A stretch of DNA of 64,000 nt from Eledone cirrhosa (lineage: Eukaryota > Mollusca > Cephalopoda > Octopoda > Eledonidae), in NCBI GenBank assembly GCA_964016885.1, contig OZ024743.1:18052499-18116498 (forward strand). The letters run 5' to 3'. A model generated the notes under the pieces. The model searched no databases and was not told the DNA's origin. It saw only the letters and a program-made list of their open reading frames with translations. The position numbers and the translations under genes are program-made. Below, piece after piece: positions 28,162-40,450 of the stretch. Positions within the stretch are counted from its first letter, which is position 1; each line of letters starts with the position of its first letter.

Positions 28162-30158
28162 TACTCTTTGAGTCTCAGTCATTGATGTTAGTTAACTGAA
28201 AAGTTTGTTGAGATGAATATCAAGCCACTACCTACAGCCTCAGATATTCAGGACATATCGGAGGGTTCTTGCTGTTCCCAGCAACATGCTTTTGAAGCGT
28301 TCCAAAAAGTGTGAAGGGGCCAATTTCCTTTAACCATCCCTGGAAACTTATATTGGAAGTAAACATGTAACCATCCCTGGAAACATATTGGAAGTAAACA
28401 TGTTGTTAAAACTAAAACTTGATTTTGATTATTGTTTTTTTTTTATTTTGACCGGGTCATCAATTCAGTCTATTTATATATTTCGATGTTTCCCTCTTTT
28501 AGTGAGAATTCTACGATGTAGTAGGGGGTAGCGGGAGAGAATAGCGGCGGTAGTGATATTGAGGAAGTGGCGGTGGTGGTGGTGGTGGCGGTGCTGTGCC
28601 AGCAGCGACTAGCAGGAGGTAGTGGGAGAGAGTAGCGGCGGTAACGATAATGAGGCAGTGGTGGTAATGAAGTGGTCGTATTACTGTAGTGATGGTGTTG
28701 AAGTTGGAGTAGAAATTTGAGTCGACTTGATCAGAGTTTTCATCGTGGTAGTGGTGGTGGTATGGTGGTGAAATTATCTTTAGTGAAATTATCATTAGTC
28801 GCGTATATGTGTTGACATATTTTCATAATATTGGAATTAAACATTTTGTTAAAACTAAAACATGATTTCGATTTTTTTTTTTTTTTTGATTTTGACCAGG
28901 TCATCAATTCACTCGATTTATATATTTTGATGTTTTCCTCTTTTAGTGGGAATTCTACTTTGTAGCAGGGGGTAGCGGGAGAAAATAGCGGCGGTAGTGA
29001 TATTGAGGCAGCGGCGGCGGTGGTGGTGGCGGTGCTGTGCTAGCAGCAACTAGCAGGAGGTAGTGGGATAGAGTAGCGTCGATAATGAGGCAGTGGTGGT
29101 GGTGATGATGTGATCGTATTGCTGTAGTGATGGTGTTGAAGTTGGAGTAGAAATTTGAGTCGACTTGATCAGAGTTTTCATCGTGGTAGTGTAGGTGGTA
29201 TTGGTGGTGAAATTATCTTTAGTGAAATTATCATTAGTCGCGTATATGTGTTGACGTATTATCATTATATTGGAATTAAACATTTTGTTAAAACTAAAAC
29301 TTGATTTTGATTTTTTGTTTTCTTTGTTTTTTTTAATTTTGACCAGTTCATCAATTCAGTCAATTTATTTATTTGGATGTTTTCCTCTTTTAGCAGGGAG
29401 CAGCGAGAGAGAATAGCGGCGGTAGTGATATTGAGGCAGCGGCGTCGGAGGTGGTTGTGGCGGTGCTGTGCTAGCAGCAAATAGCAGGAGGTAGTGGGAG
29501 AGAATAGCGGCGGTAGCGATAGTAAGGCAGCGGTGGTGGTGATGTTGTCGTATTACTGTAGTGGTGTTGTTGAAGTTGGAGTAGAAATTTGAGTCGACAT
29601 GACCAGGGTTTTCATCGTGGTAGTGGTGGTGGTATTGGTGGTGAAATTATCTTTAGTGAAATTATCGTTAGTCGCGTATAGGTGTTGACTTATTTCCATA
29701 ATATTGGAATTAAACATTTTGTTAAAATTAAAAATTGAGGCAATAGTAATGGTAATTATTATTATTATGCTGAGATTGGTGGTGGTAGTGATGAAATTGC
29801 AGTTATCGGGCTGTTGTGTTTAGTGTACACAGAGGGGTGATGAGGTAGGTGGTGTATCTAGTTTCTGATGTTGGTGAAATTGCTGTTATTTGGCTGTTCT
29901 ATATAGTGGAGACAGAGGGGTTTTCTCCCATTTATAACCATTTTCTTTTTTGAATATAAAATGTATAATACAAAATTGAATATTTGAGCGATATAACAAT
30001 ATATTGTGGATCCGAATTTTTTAGGAACTCAAGCTGGATGTTTTATGCAACATTTGTACTAAGAATTGTTATTTCACAATTGATTTAAATATGTTAAAAA
30101 ATCAAAACTTACGGAAGTGATTTCTCGACTTCTATCCACCATCTGTGTCTTCTTCTCT
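28162..30158 (-). mobile_element. Non-autonomous Dong-1 derivative (duplicate)
   Basis: Duplicate of 21046-23042 with the same junction duplication (28331-28367 and 28368-28402) and the same three monomers (starts 28450, 28894 and 29341). Confidence 0.75.
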
Positions 30159-30190
30159 TATTATTATTATTATTATTATTATTGTTGTTA

Positions 30191-33100
30191 TTCCTTGAAT
30201 CTCAGTCATTGATGTTAGTTAACTGGAAAGTCCGTTGGAATGAATATCAAGCCACTACCTGCAGCCTCAGATATTCAGGACGTATCGGAGGGTTCTTGCT
30301 GTTCCAAGCAAGCATGCCTTTTGAAGCGTTCCAAAAAGCGTAACGGGGCCGATTTTCTTTAACCATCCCTGGAAACTGTTGGAGAGAGTCCCCAGTGCGC
30401 CTATGACAATCGGGATCACTTTGACTTCATGGCAGTTCAAAATTCTTTTCACCTCCCACTTTAGGTCCTGGTATCGGTTAATTTTCTCCCTCTCCTTCTC
30501 TTGCACTCTCGTGTCGAAAGGGCAGGCCACATCCACAATCAGACACGATCTTTTTTCTTTGTCCACAACCACCAGGTCAGGTCTATTGTGTTCCAGTTTC
30601 TTGTCCGTATGTATCCTAAAATGCCACAGCACCTTCACCTGATTGTTCTCCATCACCGCCTCTGGCCTATGCTCATACCATTTCTCAGAATGTGGTAAAT
30701 TGTTTACTTTGCACAGGTGCCAGTGGATCACCCTGCCCATCACATCGTGTCTCCAGCCCTTATAATGGGTCTGGGCTAGGTGTTTACACTCAGACACAAT
30801 GTGAGCCACAGTCTCCTCTCTCTCTCTTCACAGATCCTGCACAGTGGGCTAGCCTCCTCCTTGTAAATATGGTGCTTCAACCACTTCGTTTTGAGGGCCT
30901 GCTCCTGCGCAGCCATTAGCATTCCTTCTGTAGCCTTTTTGAGGTCTCCTCTTCTCAACCAGTTCCATGTCTGTGGATCTCTAAATTCAGTTTTCTCAAA
31001 GAAGGTACTATGAAGGGATTTTCCCTTAAGGCTGCTCTTCCTCCTTGATGTTATTTCCTCCTTGGACATCCCCTGGCCTACTGTCCCCTCCTTCAGTACA
31101 GTTCTGAGCATTGGCTCCTTACTATAGGTCATGTATTTTTATAGGTTGTTTTTCTCCATCTGAACACAGTCCTCTATGCTGATAAGACCTCTTCCACCCT
31201 CAGATCTCCTTAGGTAGAGTCTATCGACATCACTCCTCTTGTGGAACATGTTGTAGATAGTCAATAGCTTCCTAGTCTTCCTATCCATTTCTTTTTGTTC
31301 AGCAACATTCCATCTCAGAATTCCCGCACTGTACCTAATAATAGACACAGCTCGGGAATTTATTGCGCTTATGGCATTTCTGCTGTTCAGATGTGAATTC
31401 AATACGCTCCTTACTATCCGAATGTATTAAGTTCTTAACAATTCCTTCATTTTTTTGTTCCTTATGCCATCAGCCTCCAGAACGCCCAAATACTTGTATC
31501 CTTCCTCAGAGTCAATTTCCTTTATCATCTCACCTGTTGGTATCTGGATCCCGTTACTTCTGCTCAACCCACCCCTCCTCATCACAATGACTCCACATTT
31601 ACTAATACCAAACTGCATACATATATCACTGCTGAAAATACGGACAGTGTCAACAAGCACATCCAACTCCTTCTCACTTTTACCGAAGAGCTTAAGATCG
31701 TCCATGAAGAGGAGGTGATTGATGGTAAGCTCTCCCTTTCCCAACTTGTATCCTGCTCTCACTTTTCGCAGCATAATGGTCAAAGGGCATCAGGGCAAGG
31801 ACAAACAACAGAGGGGACAGGCTATCTCCCTGGAAGATACCTCTCTTGATCTTCACGCTTCCCAAGGATACTCCAGTTGATGTCAACTCTGTCTCCCAGG
31901 ACCCCATACTCCTGCCCAGCAATTGTCTGATGTTATCTGCCACCCTGAAGATCTCCAGGCTTTTGGTGATCCAAGAATGAGGCACCATATCAAATGCCTT
32001 TCTGTAGTCTATCCATCCCATAGCAAGATCAGTGTGTCTCCTCCTGCAATTCCCCATTACCATATTATCAATAAGTAACTGGTCCTTTGTACCACGCGAC
32101 TTCTTTCGGCATCCTTTCTGTTCGTCCGGTAACAAGTTGTTTGTGTGGAGGTGATGGTAGATTTCCTCAGACACAATGCTCGTCAACAGTTTCCACATTA
32201 CGGACAGACATGTGATAGGTCTATAGTTGGTAACATCATTACCCTTGATTCGGTCTTTCATTATCAGAACTGTGGTACCTTTTGTCAACCACTCTGGCAC
32301 CTCACCCGACACCAAGCAGTCATTGAACATGGCCGTCAGCTTCGGGTGGAGGGATGTTAAATGTTTAATCCAATACCCCTGCACACCATCGGGGCCTGGT
32401 GATTTCCAGCTGGTTAGTTTTTTGGCCTGCCCCTTAAGAGTTTCAACTGTGATACTCAAATCAGTTTGTTGGTGTGCCTGCTCACCCATCTCCCTATGTA
32501 CTGTCTCAATCCACCCTGCCTTGTCATTATGTCTAACATCCTGCTCCCATATTCCTCTCCAGAATGTTTTAGTTTGCTCCGCCCCAGGGATCAAGTCGTT
32601 GCCTCTTTCTTTCCCCTCAAGCTGTCCAAACAGCATCTTCAGGTTGTTGTCGAACATGCGGTTCTGTTTATACTGACTGACTCTGTTCTCGTATCGCCTG
32701 ATTTTTGCACTCTTTGCTACAATGCGTTGCTTCAGTTCCTCTATGATAATATTTAGCTTTTTCCTCCTAGTTTTGTACTTTATTTCCAGTCTATTTTCAG
32801 TGTCCCATTCATTAGGGACTCAAGCTTTCCAATGTCATTTCTCATTTCCCTGATTTGACCACTCAGTCGTTTCTTCCACCAAGGATCTGCTCTTTCCTCT
32901 CGCTTTTATACCAAGTAGTTTACTCACCGTATTTGCTGTTGCTTTGAGGATATTGTTGCACTGGTGAAGGCTCCTCGCCTCAAGGCATGGGACAACTTTG
33001 TTTACCTTAGCTGTTGTTTCTTTTAACTTTTTCCTGTCTATAAATCTTAGGTTCATAGGTCTCCCACTATCATTGTTCAATTCATCTACCACTAAATTTA

Positions 33101-34694
33101 GGATGTCAACCGAATCTTGTCCTAGCCCGTCAGCATTCATCTCCTCAGTGGCCGTATCTCTGTGCCAGGTATTATTTATCTCAGTATTCAGATCATTGTC
33201 TGCTTCGGGTGGTTCCTCCGTTCTCAGGACCTCTTCACCTTCATTTCCCACTGGCTCGCTTGTCTGGCATACTACACCCGCCATCTCCAAGCCATTCTCT
33301 CTGCTCAGTTCCTCCAGTTCCAGCTCGCTTATCCACCCATTAGTTCTTATTACCCGAGTCTGCCCGGCCAATTTTTGTTCATCTAATTTAAATAGACCAA
33401 TCTCGTTCCAGATGTTATGCATCCGTCTCCTGTAGCCCCTCTCCTTGGGGTTACTTTTCAGGTAACATTGCATAACAGTTCTATTCAATTCTTTCGTCCA
33501 GTTGGTTCTGGCCCCTTTCCTTCTTCTTCTTCCTCCAACATCAGCAGTATTTGGTTGACAGTCAGATTCCTGCTGCTGAGCCAGGGGGCACCTGTCGGGT
33601 GAGAGTCTGTCACATGACGTTCTAGTCTCCATTTCACCGTTATTCGAACTGTTTATGTTCGATATTTAAACACTCTTATCGAGGATTGGCGAATGTATGG
33701 TTACATAGCCATCTTTGGATTCGCCGTTCCACTTGGCCCTTGTGTGGCATTATCACAACGTTGTATACGAACACACATAAACAAACAAACACACAGGCAG
33801 AAAGGGCCCCACAAATGAATAAGCATAAGTTTCATTGTAATGTAGTCTTCGAATGTCTGACTTAGCTTTTGTTTTTTTAAGTTTTAGTTTTTCCCCCCTC
33901 TTCTCTGTCCGTCCGCCTGCTTCTCTCTTCATTCTTATTTTCCTTACGTTTTTTGTTTTTTTTTGTTTTTGTTTTTCTCTGTTTGTTTTTCTCGTTTTTT
34001 GCTGTTGTTGCTGTGCTGCTTTGGTTTTGTTGTTTGTTTTTTCTTTTTTCTTTTGAGTCTATCTATATATTTTGATGCCTTCCTCTTTTTTAGTAGTAGG
34101 GATTCTATAATGTGGTGGCAGCAGCCAGCTGGGTGAGGTGGATGACTGGCGGCGGTAGCGATACTGAGACAGTGGTGGTGGTGATGTCGATACCGAGGCA
34201 GCGGTGGTGGTGATGTGGTCGTATTACCGTAGTGATGGTGTTGTAGCGGTGGTAGCAGTGAAGGAGTGAAGGAGTGGTGGCGTCGGTGATGTGATAGTGG
34301 TGGTAATGATGGCAGTAGTGACCGGTGGTGGTGAAATTGCCGTTATCTGGCTGTTGTGTTTAGTGTACACAGGTGATGAGGTGGGTGGTGTATCTAGTTT
34401 CTGGTGTTGGTGAGTTTGGCTGGTCTATATAGTGTAGACAGAGGAGAGGAGGGGGGGGGGTCTTCTTCCATTTATAGCCATTTTCTTTTTTGGATATACA
34501 GTGTACAATACAATATTGAATATTTGAATATTTGAGCCTTATAACAATATATTTTGGGTCCGAATTTTTTGGGGCTCAAGCCGGATGCTTCACGTAGCAT
34601 TTGTACTAAGAGTTGTTATTTCACAAATGATTTAAATATGTTAAAAATTCAAAACTTACGGGAGCGATTTCATGACCTCCGCCACCTCGTGCGT

Positions 34695-34723
<29 letters not shown>
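30191..34723 (-). pseudogene. Dong-1 LINE copy C, near full length, least broken of its family
   Basis: Subtype 1a. N-terminal frame 33632-32835 (265 residues) holds a SANT/Myb-like stretch TNWTKELNRTVMQCYLKSN onward, with conserved W and the LAGQTRVI block. RT frame 32657-31692 holds SWKSPGPDGVQGYW, IDYRKAFDMVPHSW and GIFQGDSLSPLLF, so motif B Gln is present; FMDDLKLFGKSE follows at 31700. The C-terminal CCHC and RPD...D lie at 30267-30840. Breaks: a frameshift pair between 32780 and 32930, and others near 31780, 31430, 31136 and 30830. The 5'UTR is about 1 kb and ends in (CTT)n then (ATT)n. Confidence 0.9.
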
Positions 34724-34793
<70 letters not shown>

Positions 34794-34804
34794 GTTATTG
34801 TTAT
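34724..34804 (+). repeat. (ATT)n junction tract, 27 units
   Basis: The longest ATT tract in the window. It follows (CTT)n at 34695-34723, which looks like expansion of the GAAGAAG at the Dong 5' terminus. Confidence 0.95.
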
Positions 34805-35296
34805 TCCTTGAATCTCAGTCATTGATGTTGGTTAACTGGAAAGTCCGTTGGATTGAATATCAAGCCACTACCTGCAGCCTCAGATATTCAGGACGTATCG
34901 GAGGGTTCTTGCTGTTCCAAGCAAGCATGCCTTTTGAAGCGTTCCAAAAAGCGTGAAAGGGCCGATTTTCTTTAACCATCCCTGGAAACCTTTGGAGATA
35001 GTCCCCAGTGCGCCTATGACAATCGGGATCACTTTGACTTCATGGCAGTTCCAAATCCTTTTCACCTCCCACTTTAGGTCCTGGTATCGGTCAATTTTCT
35101 CCCTCTCCTTCTCTTGCACTCTCGTGTCGAATGGGCAGGCCACATCCACAATCAGGCACGATCTTTTTTCTTTGTCCACAACCACCAGGTCAGGTCTATT
35201 GTGTTCCAGTTTTTTGTCCGTCTGTATCCTAAAATCCCACAGCACCTTCACCTGACTGTTCTCCATCACCGCCTCTGGCCTATGCTCATACCATTA
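34805..35296 (-). pseudogene. Dong-1 LINE, 3' fragment of about 490 bp
   Basis: Subtype 1a. An open frame at 35269-34880 covers only the endonuclease domain (RPDLVVVDKEKRSCLIVD present) to the C-terminus. Truncated at CATACCATT against (ATT)n 35297-35344. Confidence 0.85.

Positions 35297-35344
<48 letters not shown>
35297..35344 (+). repeat. (ATT)n junction tract
   Basis: About 16 units between two Dong-1 fragments of different 3' subtype. Confidence 0.95.
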
Positions 35345-35346
<2 letters not shown>

Positions 35347-36623
35347 TCTTTGAGTCTCAGTCATTGATGTTAGTTAACTGGAAAGTTTGTTGAGATGAAT
35401 ATCAAGCCACTACCTGCAGCCTCAGATATTTAGGACGTATGGGAGGGTTCTTGCTGTTCCCAGCAAGCATGCTTTCGAAGCGTTCCAAAAAGCGTGAAGG
35501 GGCCAATTTTCTTTAACCATCCCTGGAAACTTTTTGAGATAGTCCCTAGTGCGCCTATGACAATCGGGATCACTTTGACTTCATGGCAGTTCCAAATCCT
35601 TTTTACCTCCCACTTTAAGCCCTGGTATCGGTTAATTTTCTCCCTGTCCTTCTCTTGCACTCTTGTGTTGAATGGGCAGGCCACATCCACAATCAGGCAC
35701 GATCTTTTTTCTTTGTCCAAAACCACCAGGTCAGGTCAATTGTGTTCCAGTTTCTTGTCCGTCTCTATCCTAAAATCACACAGCACCTTCACCTGATCGT
35801 TTTCTATCACCGCCTCTGGCTTAAGCTCATACCACTTCTCAGAATGTTGTAAATTGTTTACTTTGCATAGGTGCCAGTCGATCACCCTGCCCATCACATC
35901 ATGTCTCCAGCCCTTATAGTGAGTCTGGGCTAGGTGTTTACATTCGGATACAATGTGAGCTACAGTCTTCTCCTTCTCTCTCCACAGATCCTTCACAGTG
36001 GGCTAGCCTCCTCCTTGCAAATGTGGTGTTTCAAGCACTTCGTTTTTTAGGGCCTGCTCCTGCGCAGCCATTAACATTCCTTCTGTAGCCTTTTTAAGGT
36101 CTCCTCTTTTCAACCAGTTCCATGTCTGTGGATCTCTAAATTCAGTTTTCTCAAAGAAGGTACTATGAAGGGATTTTTCCTGAAGGCTGCTCTTTCTCCT
36201 TGATGTTATTTCCTCCTTGGACATCCCCTGGCCTATTGTCCCCTCCTTCAGTACAGCTCTGAGCATTGGATCCTTACTATCAGTCACGTATTTGTGTAGG
36301 TTGTTTTTCTCCATCTGAACACAGTCCTCTATGCTGATAAGACCTCTTCCACCCTCAGATCTCCTTAAGTAGAGTCTATCGACATCACTCCTCTTGTGAA
36401 ACATGCTGTAGATAGTCAATAGCTTCCTAGTCTTCCTATCCATTTCTTTTTGTTCAGCAACATTCCATCTCAGAATTCCCGCACTGTACCTAAATAGACA
36501 CAACTCGGGAATTTACTGCACTTATGGCATTCCTACTGTTCAGATGTGACTTTATTACGCTCCTTACTCTCCGAAGGTATTCAGTTCTTATCAATTCCTT
36601 CATTTTTTGTTCTTGATGTCATT

Positions 36624-36625
<2 letters not shown>
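35345..36625 (-). pseudogene. Dong-1 LINE, 5'-truncated, subtype 1b
   Basis: 3' end ACTCTTTGAGTCTCAGTC. Frames 36503-36003, 35996-35736 and 35726-35430 together cover the thumb, the CCHC region and the endonuclease, broken near 36000 and 35730. The codon before PDLVV is lost by substitution (CAATTG for CTATTG). Truncated at GATGTCAT beside (ATT)n. Confidence 0.85.

Positions 36626-36659
<34 letters not shown>
36626..36659 (+). repeat. (ATT)n at Dong-2 3' end
   Basis: Precedes the Dong-2 3' terminus (plus-strand TTTGCATTTATCTTGCTTTA), which is unrelated in sequence to the Dong-1 3' end. Confidence 0.95.
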
Positions 36660-36799
36660 TGCATTTATCTTGCTTTATGTTCATACGAGTTATCACCAAG
36701 TCACAACCAGTGACCTCAAGAGACAACAAGGTCCGCCATGTTCAAGAAAGAACATACATATTCACACATGCATCCTTAGTGTTTAGACTTGTGATGTAT

Positions 36800-39700
36800 T
36801 TATATTGACAGGATCTTCCTTAGTATATGGGCAGTTGCCATTAGTACTATCTTTTGTATTTCTCCTATACGCGGGTTTCCTGGGATTTGCGATAAGTAGT
36901 CGTTAGACCCCTTAGGTATCATTCCCAGAGCGCCTACAACCACTGGTATTGTTTTAGTTCTCAATTTCCACATTTTTCCCATTTCTATCTCCAGGTCCTT
37001 ATACTTGCTCAATTTTTCAAATGTTTTTATAGATACATTCTTGTCTATTGGAACAGACATATCAATTAGCAGGCATACCCTCCTTTGAAAGTCCTTCAAT
37101 ATTATATCAGGTCTATTTGCATCTATTTTTCGGTCTGTTTGGATGCTAAAGTTCCACAAGATTGAGATGTGATCTTTTTCAAGTATGGGAGGTGGTTGAT
37201 GCTGCCACCAATTCTTTTGATGGGGCAGGTCAAAATGCTTACTCATTATCCAATGTATGTATTGTGCAGCTCTGTCATACCTGTTTAGGTATTCGGTTGG
37301 AGCTATAGGACTGCACATTGAAATTATATGGTCAATGGTCTCTGGTTGTTTTTTGCATACACGGCATAATGGGCTGCACCCATTTTTTATTATGTTGGCT
37401 TGGTAATTTTTTGTTGGCAGACACTGATCTTGTGCCGATATAATCAGTCCTTCAGTCTCCGATTTCAGTCCAGATGATGCCAACCACTGATGGGTTAAAG
37501 TTTTGTCAACATCAGGATTGTTAGTTCGCTCTGGGTATTTTCCATACAGAGGCTTTTCTTGCCATTTCTTAGCCAGTTTCTGTAGCAGTTCTTTCTTTGC
37601 AGTTACTTTTACCTGCTTTGCTTTTTCTGTGTTTTCCATTTCAGCAGCAAATGGGACTTCTGAAATTTGTAGTCCATTACTGTATCTTTGTGCATCTTTT
37701 GTAATGGAATATGATCTTTTGGTGCTTTCGTGTTTCAAAACGAGTTTGATTATCCAATCATGTGATTCCCTTAGATGTGTGGATAATCCAATTGTTGCAG
37801 TTTTCAACGCAATGTCTAATTGGATTAACCCACGTCCTCCTTCTTTCCTAGGGAGATATATTCTATCCATGTCTGCCTTAGGGTGATGCATTCTGTGCAT
37901 GGTTAAGCATTTTCGGATTTTTGTATCGAGCCTACGGATCTCTGTGCTTGACCAGTTGATGACATTGTAACTGTAGGTTACTACTGGTATGGCAAGCGTG
38001 TTTATGGCATCGGTCCTATTCCTTGCATTCAATTCCGTTCTTAAGATTGCTCTTACTCTGCGGTAACATTCCCTCCTTATCCTTTCCCTCATTGTCGAGT
38101 GCTTGATTCCGTCTCCTTCACAAACACCTAGATATTTGTAAGTTTTTTCTTGATCAAGCTCTCTTATCACGTTCCCCCGATCAAGATTAATGTCTGAACT
38201 CTTCAGCAGCTTTCCTCTGGTGAACGTTGCTTTGGCGCATTTATCCAGTCCAAACTCCATTTTAATGTCATCACTGAACGGCTTCACAGTGGATAATAGC
38301 CCTTGCAATTGTTCATCATTTTTTGCAAATAGTTTCAGGTCATCCATGTAGAACAGGTGATTAATGGTTTTGTCATAGACTCTATATCCATGTTTTGTTT
38401 CATTGAGCATTCTACTTAATGGTATAAGTGCGATGCAGAATAAAAGCGGTGATAAAGAGTCACCATGAAAAATTCCACAATTAATGTTAACTTCTCCAGC
38501 TTCCAGTGATTTTGTTTCACTATTCAAAAGGAGTGTCGTTCTCCATGTCCTCATACTGAATGACAAAAACCTCCTGACAACGGGGGATATTTTGAAAATC
38601 TCTAAACATTTTTCAATCCAACTGTGTGGCAAACTATCGAATGCTTTTTTATAATCTATCCAAGCAATCGATAGATTGTTGTGTCTATTATGACAATCTT
38701 CCAGTATCATTTTTTTAACCAGAAGCTGATCCTTACAGCCATATGAGCCTCGTTTACACCCTTTCTGCTCAATGGGAAATAGGTCATTTGTTATCAGGTG
38801 GTCATATGTGTATTCAGTTAGGACTGATGTTAAAATTTTATACATTGTGGTCAAGCAGATTATCGGTCTGTAATTTTTGGGATTGTTTGTCTCATCATTC
38901 TTCGGTAGCAGGAATGTAATGCCTTTAACTAGCCATGATGGTATCTTTTCTGGCTCCTTAACTATTTCATTGTAAAGTTGGGCTAACAGCTCATGAGACT
39001 CTGTGAAGGCATTTATCCAAAAGCTTTGTATTTTGTCTTTTCCTGGGGATTTCCATTTGCTGGTTTTTCTTAGAGCCAAGCGCAACTGTTCAACTGTTAT
39101 ATTTTCCAATATTTGTTCCTCAAGGTGAGCTGTATCTTTCATTTGTCTGTCTATCCATGGGGCATGTATGTTATGAACTTTTTCTTCGGCCCAGATCTTT
39201 TCCCAGAATTCTTGCACTTCCTCCTTGGGTGGTATTGATTTAGCAGTTATTGTTGACTTACCAATTTTTCTGTAGAAGTTTCTTTGGTTGTTTTTGAACA
39301 TATTATTGTCCTTATAGAATCTAGATCGTTTTTCAAAGCGCCTTATACGAGCAGCTTTAGCCGACACTTTTTGCTTGATTGTTTCTATCAGCATGTCTAT
39401 GTCACATGTTGATCTTATACTGTACTTTTTTTTCAATTTTCTAAGTTTAGTTTGTTTAACATGTTCATCTACTTTATAGTTTGTTAAAATTTCTATATCA
39501 GATCGGAGAAGGATTATTTGGCGATTGATGTTATCTTGCCAAGTAGATTTCTTGTGGGTATTCCTTTGTTTTTTCATCTTCACTCCACATAAGTGAGTGG
39601 TGACTTTAGCCGATGCATAATAGAGATGATTTAAGTCAGTAATGTTTAGTTTGTTTGTGATGTTAATGTTTTTGAGAATTATGTTAGTCTTGTGTATTAT

Positions 39701-40450
39701 CTTTTGGTTCTGTTTGGAGTTCTGGATCTTAGGGAGGGTGTCTCGTTGCCCCATGTCAGATTCTTTCATTTTCATCCATTCGATCATAATTTCATCCTTC
39801 AAGTTGGCAAGTTCATTCTCATTCATTTCTTTATCATTTACGATCTCATTATTTTCATTTGGAGTTTCATCCTGAGCATGCACTCCCTCCACTTTTTCGC
39901 TCCTTTCTTCAATTTGTTCTGTTGCCAGTGATTCCGCCCCAACCCTGGGATTCGAAGTGTTACAGTTTACCTCGTTTTCACTGACACATGCTTCATTTTC
40001 CCTTCGCTGACTTTGTGCTACTAGCTTGATCTGATCAATTTCTATATCAGTTAGTAACTTTTTTCTTACAATATTTCTTCGTATATTGGCTAGTTTGTTA
40101 CTGTCAATATAGCCTCTGTTTTCGGGATGTTTCTTTTTCCAGTTGATATATGTTTGTTCTGTATTCGATGTATTTGATGGGTAGTACATGGCAGTGTAGA
40201 AAGCCTCAAGGACTTCTTTATTATCTTCCCTTGACCATTTTTCTCTCTTTTTCTTTGGATTTCTTGGTGGTGAGCATGGAGGGCCAACAGTAGGAGTATT
40301 CCGGTTATGGGAAGTCTCCAGCTCCGAAGTGATGGGAAGGTTTGAACCATTAGCTGATTTTTCGACCCCAGTCTGGTTCCTCTCTGAGGGACGCGGCCCT
40401 TTTTTACCCGGGTGACGGCCGATCCGGTATGAGATTTTATCATTTGACAT
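36800..40450 (-). CDS. Dong-2 polyprotein: SANT-like, RT, CCHC, restriction-like endonuclease
   Basis: Uninterrupted 1216 residues. It would nick target DNA and prime reverse transcription of element RNA there. Order: basic start; SANT/Myb-like segment about residues 70-140 (KWSREDNKEVLEAF ... RGYIDSNKLANIRR); charged linker; RT from about 470 (WKSPGKDKIQSFW) with motif A IDYKKAFDSLPHSW (about 597), motif B GIFHGDSLSPLLF (about 663) and motif C YMDDLKLF (about 700); CCHC finger CRVC-8-H-4-C (about 1033); RPD-14-D endonuclease motif (about 1122). The layout is that of the R4/Dong clade. The oddity is His at 38465-38467 where related copies have Gln in motif B. First Met chosen; nothing upstream in frame is conserved. 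Confidence 0.9.
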   Translation of the reverse strand: MSNDKISYRIGRHPGKKGPRPSERNQTGVEKSANGSNLPITSELETSHNRNTPTVGPPCSPPRNPKKKREKWSREDNKEVLEAFYTAMYYPSNTSNTEQTYINWKKKHPENRGYIDSNKLANIRRNIVRKKLLTDIEIDQIKLVAQSQRRENEACVSENEVNCNTSNPRVGAESLATEQIEERSEKVEGVHAQDETPNENNEIVNDKEMNENELANLKDEIMIEWMKMKESDMGQRDTLPKIQNSKQNQKIIHKTNIILKNINITNKLNITDLNHLYYASAKVTTHLCGVKMKKQRNTHKKSTWQDNINRQIILLRSDIEILTNYKVDEHVKQTKLRKLKKKYSIRSTCDIDMLIETIKQKVSAKAARIRRFEKRSRFYKDNNMFKNNQRNFYRKIGKSTITAKSIPPKEEVQEFWEKIWAEEKVHNIHAPWIDRQMKDTAHLEEQILENITVEQLRLALRKTSKWKSPGKDKIQSFWINAFTESHELLAQLYNEIVKEPEKIPSWLVKGITFLLPKNDETNNPKNYRPIICLTTMYKILTSVLTEYTYDHLITNDLFPIEQKGCKRGSYGCKDQLLVKKMILEDCHNRHNNLSIAWIDYKKAFDSLPHSWIEKCLEIFKISPVVRRFLSFSMRTWRTTLLLNSETKSLEAGEVNINCGIFHGDSLSPLLFCIALIPLSRMLNETKHGYRVYDKTINHLFYMDDLKLFAKNDEQLQGLLSTVKPFSDDIKMEFGLDKCAKATFTRGKLLKSSDINLDRGNVIRELDQEKTYKYLGVCEGDGIKHSTMRERIRRECYRRVRAILRTELNARNRTDAINTLAIPVVTYSYNVINWSSTEIRRLDTKIRKCLTMHRMHHPKADMDRIYLPRKEGGRGLIQLDIALKTATIGLSTHLRESHDWIIKLVLKHESTKRSYSITKDAQRYSNGLQISEVPFAAEMENTEKAKQVKVTAKKELLQKLAKKWQEKPLYGKYPERTNNPDVDKTLTHQWLASSGLKSETEGLIISAQDQCLPTKNYQANIIKNGCSPLCRVCKKQPETIDHIISMCSPIAPTEYLNRYDRAAQYIHWIMSKHFDLPHQKNWWQHQPPPILEKDHISILWNFSIQTDRKIDANRPDIILKDFQRRVCLLIDMSVPIDKNVSIKTFEKLSKYKDLEIEMGKMWKLRTKTIPVVVGALGMIPKGSNDYLSQIPGNPRIGEIQKIVLMATAHILRKILSI

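Larger units (their letters stand above)
25502..32615. repeat. 7.1-kb tandem duplication, unit 2
   Basis: Second copy of 18378-25501, 7114 bp. The SINE, the derivative and the Dong halves all correspond. The unit boundary falls inside Dong-1 B, not at an element end, so this is a recombination product and not a transposition. Confidence 0.9.
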
